A stretch of 64,000 bases of DNA from JARRNE01 sp963824085. Lineage in GTDB: Bacteria > Pseudomonadota > Gammaproteobacteria > Chromatiales > Chromatiaceae. Shown here one piece after another: positions 44,555-56,723 of this stretch (position 1 is its first letter; each line of letters opens with the position of its first letter). Below the pieces are notes generated by a model, which was given only the letters and a program-made list of their open reading frames with translations, was not told the DNA's origin and did not search any database. The stretch spans positions 310,001 through 374,000 of the forward strand of contig CAWGNT010000014.1 of the NCBI GenBank assembly GCA_963824085.1. Direction: 5' to 3'. The position numbers and the translations under genes were made by a program.

Positions 44555-44946
44555 GAGCTTCTCCGCCTTGACGCCAGTTTTGGGGCACGGGTACCGCGCG
44601 AGGCCGCCGCCGGCCTATTGTACAGAAAGACGTGGCCTGACCAGGGATGTGAAGGATCGCGCGGACGCTCGGCACCCGCTGACATCGCGGCTACTCTCGG
44701 GCCATCGTCTCTACAGCCCAGCAATAGAGACCACGCAAGGTGATTAGCACGATAACTCAGCTGTCGGGCCGGGGTTGGGTACGGGCCGTCGGGACACGCC
44801 GTGAATACGTCCATGTAGTCTCGACGGCGCCGTCCGTGGCGCCGACGGTCCCGCCGACCCGCACCCAACCCGCATACCGGACGTCCCAGCTCAGGCACGA
44901 CGCTGATCACCCAGACCAAACCGGGCAGCGGGACGAAACACTCCCC
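44555..44946. other. spacer between ilvD and 5S rRNA with repeat R2, copy 3
   Basis: Contains a long imperfect palindrome (44739-44930) described separately, and no gene. CTATTGTACAGA (near 44617-44628) could be part of an ilvD promoter but the match is weak. Confidence 0.45.
44739..44930. repeat. dispersed repeat R2, copy 3: imperfect 190-bp palindrome
   Basis: The left end GGTGATTAGCACGATAACTC and right end GAGCTGAGGC... read as complements: the right end on the opposite strand is GGTGATCAGCGTCGTGCC. Inner blocks GGTTGGGTACGGG/GGTTGGGTGCGGG also pair. The centre has CGACGGCGCCGTCC/GGCGCCGACGG. Structure is MITE-like. Copies lie at 35024 and 37519. Confidence 0.65.
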
Positions 44947-44985
44947 AAAAGAAAAACCCCCCGCCGAGTGGCGAGGGGTTTTGGG
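44947..44985 (-). terminator. rRNA operon terminator
   Basis: On the minus strand AAAACCCCTCGCC, loop ACTC, then GGCGGGGGGTTTTTCTTTT, 9 bp after the 5S gene. A classic stem with T-run. Confidence 0.9.
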
Positions 44986-44993
44986 TGTAAGGC

Positions 44994-45108
44994 CCTGGCG
45001 GTGACCTACTTTCGCATGGGGAGACCCCACACTATCATCGGCGATACACCGTTTCACTTCTGAGTTCGGGATGGGATCAGGTGGTTCCAGTGCTCTGTGG
45101 CCGCCAGG
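44994..45108 (-). rRNA. rrf: 5S ribosomal RNA
   Basis: The complement reads CCTGGCGGCCACAGAGCACT at the 5' end, contains CCCGAACTCAGAAGTGAAAC, and ends GTAGGTCACCGCCAGG. The ends pair as helix I. Last gene of the rRNA operon. Ends are set by the stem and may be off by one or two bases. Confidence 0.95.
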
Positions 45109-45204
45109 GAAAGCGGCGGTGTGGTGTTGCCACACCTGTGTTCGGTGAGGTGATCGCGCCGGCGCATGCGCGGCATGCACACCCACAGCTCTTGGGTGTT
45201 ATAT

Positions 45205-48092
<2,888 letters not shown>

Positions 48093-48196
48093 ATATAACC
48101 CCAAAAACTCTGGGGCCCGGTCGCTGACATGCTCTAACGCATCCCGCTAGGCTCCAACAGCCTAGCTTGACGCCTTCCGCGATCTCTTCACCGTTT

Positions 48197-48207
48197 TGTT
48201 AAAGAAC
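48197..48207 (-). promoter_or_regulatory. boxA antitermination site before 23S
   Basis: GTTCTTTAACA on the minus strand, in the spacer between tRNA-Ala and 23S, close to the boxA consensus TGCTCTTTAACA. Confidence 0.75.
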
Positions 48208-48276
48208 TCGTGCCTTCGCTCGATGCGAAGCGCGCACAGCTCGCTCGCGCAAGCCTTGGGCGCTTGACACCGCGCC

Positions 48277-48352
48277 TGGTGGAGCCAGGGAGGTTCGAAC
48301 TCCCGACCTCCTGCGTGCAAAGCAGGCGCTCTCCCAGCTGAGCTATGGCCCC
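48277..48352 (-). tRNA. tRNA-Ala (TGC)
   Basis: The complement begins GGGGCCATAGCTCAGCTGGG, has anticodon loop CTTTGCACG (anticodon TGC) and T-arm GGGAGTTCGAACCTCCC, and ends with encoded CCA. 76 nt, in the 16S-23S spacer. Confidence 0.97.
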
Positions 48353-48357
48353 GTATC

Positions 48358-48434
<77 letters not shown>

Positions 48435-48522
48435 GTGTGCTCTCGCCCTCTGGGTCCGCAGACCCCGCGCTTAGGTAACTTGTGGGGGTGCTCCGCCACG
48501 CCGCCTCAGCATGGCTTCACTT

Positions 48523-50060
<1,538 letters not shown>

Positions 50061-50185
50061 ATACCTCGCGGCCGCTCGCGCGACCAATCCTGCTCAACGG
50101 GTACCTTCTCGCAAAGGCGCTCCGCCGATTCCTCGCCAGCCTTAACGGCCGCAACGGAGCACCCACACAAGTTACCTAAACTGCT

Positions 50186-50197
50186 TGTTAAAGAGCT
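50186..50197 (-). promoter_or_regulatory. boxA antitermination site of the rRNA leader
   Basis: AGCTCTTTAACA on the minus strand, 126 bp upstream of 16S, matching the boxA consensus. Confidence 0.8.
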
Positions 50198-50232
50198 TCC
50201 CTCACTCCCCCTCAGCTCGGGGAAGACCGCCT

Positions 50233-50260
50233 ATTCTATCTACACCTCAGAGCGTGTCAA
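50233..50260 (-). promoter_or_regulatory. rRNA operon promoter
   Basis: On the minus strand TTGACA (50260-50255), 16-bp spacer, TAGAAT (50238-50233), then a GC-rich discriminator AGGCGG. A near-consensus sigma70 promoter with the 16-bp spacing typical of rrn P1. Confidence 0.85.
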
Positions 50261-50358
50261 GGGACGTGTGGCCTCAAATTTTGGCTAGTGCCACGCCCGT
50301 TAGCTACTCCGTGCGCGGGGTACTGTTTGCGGCATCCGCGGCCGCACGACGCGCTCCG

Positions 50359-51732
50359 TTACATAGGGAACCGGCCCGGCGGCATGCCTCCCGGCATGCC
50401 GCCTTTGAGGCCGCGCAGCATCTTTGCCATGCCGCCGCCTTTCATCTTCTTCATCACCTTCTGCATCTGCGTGAACTGCTTGAGCAGACGATTGACGTCC
50501 TGCACCTGCGTACCGGAGCCTGTGGCGATGCGGCGCTTGCGGGAACCCTTGACGATGGCCGGAAAGGCCCTCTCTTCCTGGGTCATGGAGTTGATGATGG
50601 CGACCAGCTTCACGACCTCTTTGTCGTTGACCTGCCGCTTCACGTGATCCGGAACCTGCTGCATGCCTGGCAGCTTGTCCAGCAGGCCGGCCATACCGCC
50701 GAGGCTCGCCATCTCCTGCAGCTGGTCGCGGAAGTCGCCGAGATCGAAGCCCTTACCCTGCTTGAGCTTCTTGACCAGCTTCTGGGCCTTGTCGTGATCA
50801 ACCTTCCGCTGAACCTCCTCCACCAGGGAAAGCACGTCTCCCATGCCGAGGATGCGCGAAGCCACACGATCAGGGTAAAAGGGCTCGAGGGCCGTCGTCT
50901 TCTCGCCAACGCCAAGGAACTTGATCGGCTTTCCGGTGATACGGCGGATGGACAGCGCCGCGCCACCACGCGCATCGCCGTCTGCCTTGGTGAGCACGAC
51001 GCCGGTAAGGGACAAGGCATCGTCGAAGGCCTTCGCCGTGTGGACGGCATCTTGGCCTGTCATGCTGTCCACGACGAACAGGGTCTCCACGGGATTCAGG
51101 GCTGCATGCAGGGCCTTGATCTCCGCCATCATGGCTTGGTCGACGTGCAGTCGTCCGGCCGTGTCAACGATAAGCACGTCTTTGAACTGCTTGCGCGCCG
51201 CGTCCACCGCAGCACGAGCGATAGCCACTGGATCCTGTTCGGCGCGGCTAGGGAAGAACACAGCCCCGACCTCGCCCGCCAGAGTCTCCAACTGTTCGAT
51301 GGCGGCAGGACGATAGACGTCGCTGCTCACAACCATGACTGACTTCTTCTGCCGCTCCATAAGCCAGCGGGCGAGCTTGGCGACGCTGGTCGTTTTGCCG
51401 GAGCCTTGGAGCCCCGCCATCAGAACGACGGCCGGGGGCTGCGCAGCCAGATGCAGCGCCTCGTTCGCCTGACCCATGAGCTGGACGAGCTCGTCATGCA
51501 CGATCTTGATGAGCGTCTGCCCCGGGGAGAGGCTCTTCATGACCTCCTCTCCCAAGGCCTGCTCCCGGACCTGATCGACAAACTCCCGCACCACCGGCAA
51601 CGCGACGTCTGCCTCCAACAGCGCCATGCGGACCTCCCGCATGGTGTCCTTGATGTTCGCCTCGGTCAGACGACCCTGACCGCGCAGGCCGTCCAAGACT
51701 CGACCGAAGCGTTCCTGTAGGTTCTCGAACAT
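50359..51732 (-). CDS. ffh: signal recognition particle GTPase Ffh (SRP54)
   Basis: 457 residues. N domain, then GTPase boxes: VVLMAGLQGSGKTTSVAKLA (G1), VLIVDTAGRLHVD (G3), LTKADGDARGGAALS (G4). The M domain has the Met-rich RNA- and signal-binding part (GGGMAKMLRGLKGGMPGGMP). It binds 4.5S RNA and signal peptides at the ribosome and docks with FtsY. It is divergent from ypjD, the arrangement seen in many gammaproteobacteria. Confidence 0.97.
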   Translation of the reverse strand: MFENLQERFGRVLDGLRGQGRLTEANIKDTMREVRMALLEADVALPVVREFVDQVREQALGEEVMKSLSPGQTLIKIVHDELVQLMGQANEALHLAAQPPAVVLMAGLQGSGKTTSVAKLARWLMERQKKSVMVVSSDVYRPAAIEQLETLAGEVGAVFFPSRAEQDPVAIARAAVDAARKQFKDVLIVDTAGRLHVDQAMMAEIKALHAALNPVETLFVVDSMTGQDAVHTAKAFDDALSLTGVVLTKADGDARGGAALSIRRITGKPIKFLGVGEKTTALEPFYPDRVASRILGMGDVLSLVEEVQRKVDHDKAQKLVKKLKQGKGFDLGDFRDQLQEMASLGGMAGLLDKLPGMQQVPDHVKRQVNDKEVVKLVAIINSMTQEERAFPAIVKGSRKRRIATGSGTQVQDVNRLLKQFTQMQKVMKKMKGGGMAKMLRGLKGGMPGGMPPGRFPM

Positions 51733-51927
51733 ACTGGACCTCGGGAAATCGGTTATCGACGGGTGCGCATGACCGCAAGTCCAGCCCCGCCCATCACCAA
51801 ATTGGGAGCCGCGTATGCAAGCCCCCGGTGACCGCGAAAGCTGCTAAGTATAGGAGACTAAGACCTCGGCGTCAGAAGAGCCGCACAGCGTTTCCTGGCC
51901 AGAGGCTTTGTGCCATCATCACGATTC

Positions 51928-52734
51928 ATGAGTCATCTCCTGCTTGCCCTCTTCGCCATCCTGCTCTACCTCGCCAGCGCCACCATAACGGCACTGCGAT
52001 TGTTCCGCAGGGAAAAGCCCTGGTTACCGGGACGCACCACAGCCTTGGGATTGGGGTTCGCCGGACTGATCCTGCACACCTGGCTGCTCTACGACAGCAT
52101 CTTCAGCGGCGCGGGGCTCAACCTCGCCTTCTTCAACGCCTTGGCGTTGACCTCCTGGACAGTGGTGACCCTGCTCCTGATCTCGAGCCTTACGAAGCCA
52201 GTGGAAAACCTCGGCATTCTAATCCTGCCGATCGCGGCGCTTACCCTTTACCTCGAGGCCCGTTACCCGACCATCGCCTTCATGCGCCCCGCAGGTTGGC
52301 CGCTAAAGATCCATGTACTTGTCTCCATGCTCGCGTACAGCCTGCTGACCCTTGCAAGCGTGCAGGCGATCTTGCTGGCCGTGCAGGACCACCATCTGCA
52401 TACGCGTCAACCCGGCGGTTTCGTGCGCGCCCTGCCCCCGCTGCAGACCATGGAGAGCCTGCTGTTCGAAATGATCGCGGCGGGCTTCGCCCTGCTCACG
52501 CTCTCGCTCCTCAGCGGCTTTGCCTTCCTCGAGGACATGTTCGCTCAGCACCTCGTCCACAAGACGGTGCTCTCGACATTGGGCTGGATAGTCTTCGGGG
52601 CGCTTCTAATCGGACGGTTCCGCTACGGCTGGCGTGGCCGCACGGCGATCATATGGACACTCGGCGGGTTCGTGATCCTGATTCTGGCCTACTTCGGCAG
52701 CAAGGCCGTGCTGGAGCTCATCCTTCATCGCTAG
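51928..52734 (+). CDS. ypjD: YpjD/CcsA-like cytochrome c assembly family membrane protein
   Basis: 268 residues from the ATG at 51928; a GTG at 51910 would add six residues. Eight hydrophobic helices, for example LLALFAILLYLASATITAL and FVILILAYFGSKAVLELIL. The family block PAGWPLKIHVLVSMLAYSLL is followed by MESLLFEMIAAGFALLTLSL and HLVHKTVLSTLGWIVFGALL, with conserved His typical of the CcmC/CcsA/YpjD superfamily. In E. coli it lies next to ffh, as here. Function unproven; a role in haem or small-molecule handling is suggested by the family only. Confidence 0.88.
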   Translation: MSHLLLALFAILLYLASATITALRLFRREKPWLPGRTTALGLGFAGLILHTWLLYDSIFSGAGLNLAFFNALALTSWTVVTLLLISSLTKPVENLGILILPIAALTLYLEARYPTIAFMRPAGWPLKIHVLVSMLAYSLLTLASVQAILLAVQDHHLHTRQPGGFVRALPPLQTMESLLFEMIAAGFALLTLSLLSGFAFLEDMFAQHLVHKTVLSTLGWIVFGALLIGRFRYGWRGRTAIIWTLGGFVILILAYFGSKAVLELILHR

Positions 52735-52753
52735 TGCTGAATGAGCCCGTCGT

Positions 52754-52800
52754 GAATTTCTCAGCGCACGGCATCCGCTAATGTAGTCTCCGGATGCCTT
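52754..52800 (-). repeat. dispersed repeat R4, copy 3 (inverted)
   Basis: The complement reads AAGGCATCCGGAGACTACAT, then GCGGATGCCGTGCGCTGAGA, matching copies at 23249 and 37808. It lies after ypjD and may form a hairpin (GGCATCCGGA/GCGGATGCC). Confidence 0.7.
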
Positions 52801-53003
52801 GGTCTTCGGCCCCATGGAGGGGCTGAAAGCGGAGGGCCGTCCAGCGCTGCGCGACACGCAGATTAGATCAGCGTCCCCTTAAGCAATCCAAGCGCTTGTC
52901 AGAATGCGGCCGACAAGTGCTAGAATGCGGCCTCCGTGGCGGCTCGCAACGCCGGCCAAGCGTCACACTCTTGGCCGGCGAATCTAAGCGTCGATCCGCC
53001 GTC

Positions 53004-53079
<76 letters not shown>

Positions 53080-53091
53080 CATGATCATCCA

Positions 53092-53116
53092 AAGCCGTCC
53101 GACGACGGCTTTTTTG
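53092..53116 (+). terminator. terminator after tRNA-Ala(CGC)
   Basis: AAGCCGTC, loop CGAC, GACGGCTT, then TTTTTG: a perfect 8-bp stem with T-run, 12 bp after the tRNA. Confidence 0.9.
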
Positions 53117-53243
53117 TTGTCAAGTTTCAGGCAACTTGCGCCTGCACACCGTCCGTTACCGTCCTGCACGATCCGTTGAAATCCGGGAGCAATTGGGGGC
53201 GATATTTGGGGCATCCACGACCTCCCGGGAAGAGTTGCCCCCG

Positions 53244-53316
53244 ATGGCCCTTACAGACCACCCCATTCCGTAATGCCAAGCCCGGTGATAGGACCAAGAG
53301 GCTCTTAGCCCATCTT
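53244..53316 (+). pseudogene. relic of a tyrosine-recombinase integrase gene (DUF4102-type N-terminus)
   Basis: ATG at 53244 opens MALTDHPI, and after one frame change come NAKPGDRTKRLLA. Together this matches the start of the P4-like integrases with the Arm-binding DUF4102 domain, commonly MxLTDxxIRNAKPxxKxxRL. Reading ends at once in stops, so only about 24 codons remain. The upstream sequence GGGGGCGATATTTGGGGCATC is of the kind that usually precedes such integrases next to tRNA genes. The integrase therefore once sat beside tRNA-Ala(CGC), and the rest of the element is gone. Confidence 0.65.
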
Positions 53317-53830
53317 TAACATAGCCCCATTGGTAATCGGTGTTGCACGCCCGATAAGCGACTGATCCGTTTGCACACAGCCACCGGGACCCTGTTCCTC
53401 GCCCGCCCGCCGGATCCCCACTCACATACTGACCTCAAGGCTCTGCATCTGCCCCCCTTGCACTCGCCCACCCCGGGGGGGACGTTTGCGACAGCCTCCG
53501 AAAGGGGGGGCGAGAGAGCCGAATACTTACGGTTGGAGGCGGACGACCAGTAGTCCGCATATCGGGGAAACGCACGCCGAGGCTGAGCGCCGGCGCGCGG
53601 CGGCCGCAACACGAGCTTGAGCGCTTCGGCACGGTTCCTGCCCCAGGGGGTTTAGGCAGCGCGGTCCGTCGCCCTCCTCGGCGTTGGGCCAATGCGAGCC
53701 CGTTGTCGACCCTGCGGGTGTACGATGGCCGTGATAGGCACGGGACTCCGCGCCCCCGGTTGGGATGAACCGCAGCCCAGTGCGACAACAACCAGCGACG
53801 AATAGAGACCAAGAGACTTCGGAGGCACAG
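53317..53830. other. non-coding or eroded DNA after the integrase relic
   Basis: About 510 bp with several short overlapping readings on both strands but none with family features or a ribosome site. It may be more eroded island DNA. The end (AGACTTCGGAGGCACAG) is the ribosome site of the next gene. Confidence 0.4.
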
Positions 53831-54496
53831 ATGACTCATTCCGCAACGCTCTTGATGAATGGTTTCGTGACATATGACACCAAGCGCTTCGTTTTCACAA
53901 AGCCGGACGGCTTGACCTTCGAGCCGGGACAGGGCATCGAGCTGACCCTGGACCGGCCGGAATGGCACGGCAAAGGGCACCCATTCACCCCGACCTCGCT
54001 GCGGGAAGACAGGGTGCTGGAGCTCACTATCAAACGCTATCCCGAGCGTCATGGGTTTACCGAAACCCTTCACCGCCTGCCGCCCGGCGAGCGCGTCACC
54101 CTGAGTGACGCGTTCGGCACCATCCAATACAAGGGGCCGGGGGTCTTCATTGCAGCGGGCGCCGGCATCACGCCTTTTCTCGCGATTCTGCGTCGCCTCG
54201 CGGCCGACCAGGCCCTCGCAGGTCATCGCCTGCTGCTCAGCAACAAGACCGCAAAGGATCTGATCTGCGGTTTGGAGCTTCGCCATTATCTGGGCGACAA
54301 CTGCGTGCTCACCTTCACGCGCGAGCGGGACCCCGGCTATCACCGGGATCACATCGATGCCGCGTTTCTGAAGGACCGGATCAAGGAGCTGGACCAATTC
54401 TTCTACGTATGCGGGCCGGACCCCTTTGTCGAGTTGGTCAACGATAGTCTCACGAAGCTTGGCGTCAGCGCGGAGCGACTCGTATACGAGCGCTAG
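53831..54496 (+). CDS. FAD/NAD(P)-binding flavodoxin/ferredoxin reductase-like protein
   Basis: 221 residues from the ATG at 53831 (CGGAGG upstream). The FAD part has FEPGQGIELTLDRPEW, HPFTPTSLREDRVLEL and ITIKRYPERHG-like strands. The NAD(P) part has GVFIAAGAGITPFLAILRRL and ends FFYVCGPDPFVELVNDSLTK. The RxY[TS] flavin motif is atypical (HPFTPTSL). No iron-sulfur domain is present, so it would pass electrons to a separate partner. The gene stands alone between terminators. Confidence 0.85.
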   Translation: MTHSATLLMNGFVTYDTKRFVFTKPDGLTFEPGQGIELTLDRPEWHGKGHPFTPTSLREDRVLELTIKRYPERHGFTETLHRLPPGERVTLSDAFGTIQYKGPGVFIAAGAGITPFLAILRRLAADQALAGHRLLLSNKTAKDLICGLELRHYLGDNCVLTFTRERDPGYHRDHIDAAFLKDRIKELDQFFYVCGPDPFVELVNDSLTKLGVSAERLVYER

Positions 54497-54525
54497 GAGG
54501 CATCGGGCGGCTTTGGATACAAGAA

Positions 54526-54560
54526 GACCCCTCCCGGGCCTATGCCATGGGGAGGGGTCG
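54526..54560. terminator. bidirectional terminator between convergent genes
   Basis: GACCCCTCCC and GGGGAGGGGTC form a stem around GGGCCTATGCCAT, between the reductase gene and the convergent secreted-protein gene. An A-rich run precedes it and no strong T-run follows, so it works better for the minus strand. Confidence 0.6.
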
Positions 54561-54589
54561 AACGCGAGGTCGAGCAGCTCAGAAATCGT

Positions 54590-55051
54590 TCAGGTCGTGT
54601 GCTCCCAGCCGTTAAAGACCACGTTCTTGATCCCTTTCTTCGGAACCGTGACAGTCTGCTGGAACTCACGCCCGAATCCGCTCACCCATACCTGGTACGT
54701 CCCGGGCTCAAGCCGAGTGAGGAACCAAGGGCCTACGGACGTGGCGTCCATGACCGTCTTGCCCTGTTCATTCTTGATCCGCACCTTTACCTGGTTGATG
54801 TAGTCCCCGTTCTTCAGGGCGAACTCGAGCTTCAGGTTGTACTTGTCCTGGATCAGCTTTGAGATGTTCTCGCGGTCCACGACCCCAATGCCGCCGCTGA
54901 AGTAGGGATTTCCGTCGTACGTCCCATGGTCCTGACCGGGCAGCTCGCCCTGCTGCTGGATGACGGGCGGCTCGGCGGCCTGAGATATCCAAGGGATGAC
55001 CGCTAGCGCGACGATCAAGGCAGTCAGTATGCGTTTGAGCGCGTGCATCAT
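54590..55051 (-). CDS. hypothetical exported protein
   Basis: 153 residues. Signal peptide LTALIVALAVIPWISQAA. The mature part starts EPPVIQQQGELPGQDHGTYD, then YFSGGIGVVDRENISKLIQD. The second half looks like a beta-sandwich of the carboxypeptidase-regulatory/transthyretin type: VKVRIKNEQGKTVMDATSVG, PWFLTRLEPGTYQVWVSGFG, then TVTVPKKG. Such folds occur in many periplasmic proteins without enzymatic activity. No specific family is recognised. Confidence 0.68.
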   Translation of the reverse strand: MMHALKRILTALIVALAVIPWISQAAEPPVIQQQGELPGQDHGTYDGNPYFSGGIGVVDRENISKLIQDKYNLKLEFALKNGDYINQVKVRIKNEQGKTVMDATSVGPWFLTRLEPGTYQVWVSGFGREFQQTVTVPKKGIKNVVFNGWEHTT

Positions 55052-55337
55052 TCTCCTCTCCGTGGTTACGTACTCGATTACCGGCTAAGCAACCCGCATG
55101 CCGATTTGGCCTGGAGGACTCGGCCGCTGCACATCGCGCAATCGCAGCCCTAGCCTGTTCCTACGAGTGCGGCCGAGCCTGGCACGAAGCGGGTATCCAA
55201 CCACCGCGTGGGCGATTTGAACCGGAGCCGCGCAGCGACGTCGGAGAGGACCACGCCACGCGCGGCGGCCATGTGGCTCGGCATCGCCCTTGCCTGCCTA
55301 CTGTGCGGGAAAACCCAATGACCAGCGAGGCGAGACG

Positions 55338-55859
55338 ATGAACGAGATCCACGGACGAAAGATCGCGGTCCTGGCAGAAGAGCTCTATGAGGACCTGGAG
55401 CTCTGGTACCCGACGATTCGCTTACGCGAAGCGGGTGCCGCGGTGGTGCTGCTAGGCACCGGCCAGGAGAAGTACACTGGCAAGCACGGCTTGCCGGTAA
55501 AGGTTGACGGGCCGGTGGAGTCTATGAGCGCGAGCGACCTCGACGCCCTCGTGATCCCCGGCGGCTACGCACCGGACCGCTTGCGCCGAAGCGCCGGGGT
55601 AGTAAAGCTGGTGCGTGACATGGATCGCGCGGGCAAGCTGATCGCCTTCATCTGTCACGCCGGGTGGGTGCCCGCCTCCGCCGGCATCCTGCGGAATCGC
55701 CGTATCACCTCCTTCTTCTCCATCCGGGACGACATGGAGAATGCGGGGGCGAAGTGGGAAGACAACCCCGTGGTGGTGGACGGAAACCTGATCACCAGCC
55801 GATACCCTGACGACCTCCCCGAGTTCTGTCACGCCATCATCAGCTACCTGGCGGAATAG
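55338..55859 (+). CDS. DJ-1/PfpI family protein
   Basis: 173 residues from the ATG at 55338 (CGAGGCGAGACG upstream). Class-I glutamine-amidotransferase-like fold: KIAVLAEELYEDLELWYP with the conserved Glu in the first loop, LVIPGGYAPDRLRR, and the nucleophile elbow IAFICHAGWVPASAG with Cys followed by His. C-terminus DLPEFCHAIISYL. Members include PfpI/YhbO-type proteins linked to protein or nucleotide deglycation and stress. The substrate is not readable from the sequence. Confidence 0.88.
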   Translation: MNEIHGRKIAVLAEELYEDLELWYPTIRLREAGAAVVLLGTGQEKYTGKHGLPVKVDGPVESMSASDLDALVIPGGYAPDRLRRSAGVVKLVRDMDRAGKLIAFICHAGWVPASAGILRNRRITSFFSIRDDMENAGAKWEDNPVVVDGNLITSRYPDDLPEFCHAIISYLAE

Positions 55860-55904
55860 CCGGGTCGGACTAATCGAGGATTGGCGGTTTCGAGGGCCTG
55901 CGGG

Positions 55905-56240
55905 TCAGCGCTCCTGGTTCGCCGTATAGGTACGCGCTTCTTCACCAGGGTCCGGGAGGCCGGCAACCTTCCATGCCTCAACGGGTCCGCCAAACAGGCG
56001 CTGGATACAGTCCTCATCAAGCTCCAATGTGCGGCAGACGTGGCTTTGCCACGGCAAGGTACCGTGGTCCAAGTAGTGCGCGCGCAGGAAATCGATCACC
56101 GCCCAGTGATCTTCTTCCAATTCGCCAAGCTTGAGCTGAGCCGCAATGGCAAGGCTCATGTCCCGGTCCCAGAGATCCGGATCCAACAGAAAACCGTTCT
56201 CGTCGAAGAAGTCCGTGACGACTCTCGTTTTCGATGTCAT
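55905..56240 (-). CDS. DsrC/TusE-family protein lacking the C-terminal cysteines
   Basis: 111 residues. Family features: GFLLDPDLWDRDMSLAIAAQ, LGELEEDHWAVIDFLRAHYL and AWKVAGLPDPG. DsrC and TusE carry sulfur on a penultimate Cys in a flexible tail that ends near KxAGLPKPxxC. Here that tail is GLPDPGEEARTYTANQER, with no Cys, and the only Cys is in SHVCRTLEL. It therefore cannot act as a normal sulfur carrier. Such Cys-less homologues (sometimes named RspA) exist in sulfur oxidisers. No dsr or tus genes adjoin it. Confidence 0.85.
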   Translation of the reverse strand: MTSKTRVVTDFFDENGFLLDPDLWDRDMSLAIAAQLKLGELEEDHWAVIDFLRAHYLDHGTLPWQSHVCRTLELDEDCIQRLFGGPVEAWKVAGLPDPGEEARTYTANQER

Positions 56241-56723
56241 TGTTCTACCCCTCCAGTATCAAGCTGGTCGCATCAACCTAAAAACAGCGGTTCACCACGA
56301 AGAGCACGAAGAAACACGAAGTAAAACAACGGCGAAATAGGGAATGGGGGTAGGTCCGGCTTCACCCTCCGCCTCATGGCGCAATTGGAAGTAACTATTT
56401 GAAACTCTTCGTGTCTTTCATGTCCTTCGTGGTTCGACTTCCGAATCTAGGATCAAAGACCGGAGCCTGCACGGTGCAGACCGTGCTGCTCGTCATCGTG
56501 TCAACAGGCGTGCCAGCGATGTCACCAAGGTACCGCTGGGTACGCTGGACCGCTCCCCTTCCGATCCCAAGCGGCCAGCACGGGGCAAATCCCCCATCAA
56601 GGGGCCCAATCCACCAACTGAATCGCACGGCACTGACCGCCAAGCCGGGCTGCCGCCGGAGGCGCTTCCCTCAATTGGATATCTTGGCACCGATTTGGCA
56701 CTTACGGCATGGGTTCTAAGAAC
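56241..56723. other. intergenic region with inverted-repeat element R6
   Basis: Contains R6 (56294-56433) and a short palindrome GCCTGCACGGTGCAGACC near 56465-56482. No gene is supported. Confidence 0.45.
56294..56433. repeat. inverted-repeat element R6 (140 bp)
   Basis: ACCACGAAGAGCACGAAGAA and its counterpart TTTCATGTCCTTCGTGGT are imperfect complements at the two ends. The interior is unrelated. Layout is like R5 but sequence is different. Such CCACGAAG elements are common in bacterial genomes. Confidence 0.55.

Noticed and set aside
53156..53612. Two minus-strand ORFs near the integrase relic
   Set aside because: They overlap each other in different frames, lack ribosome sites and have no recognisable domains.
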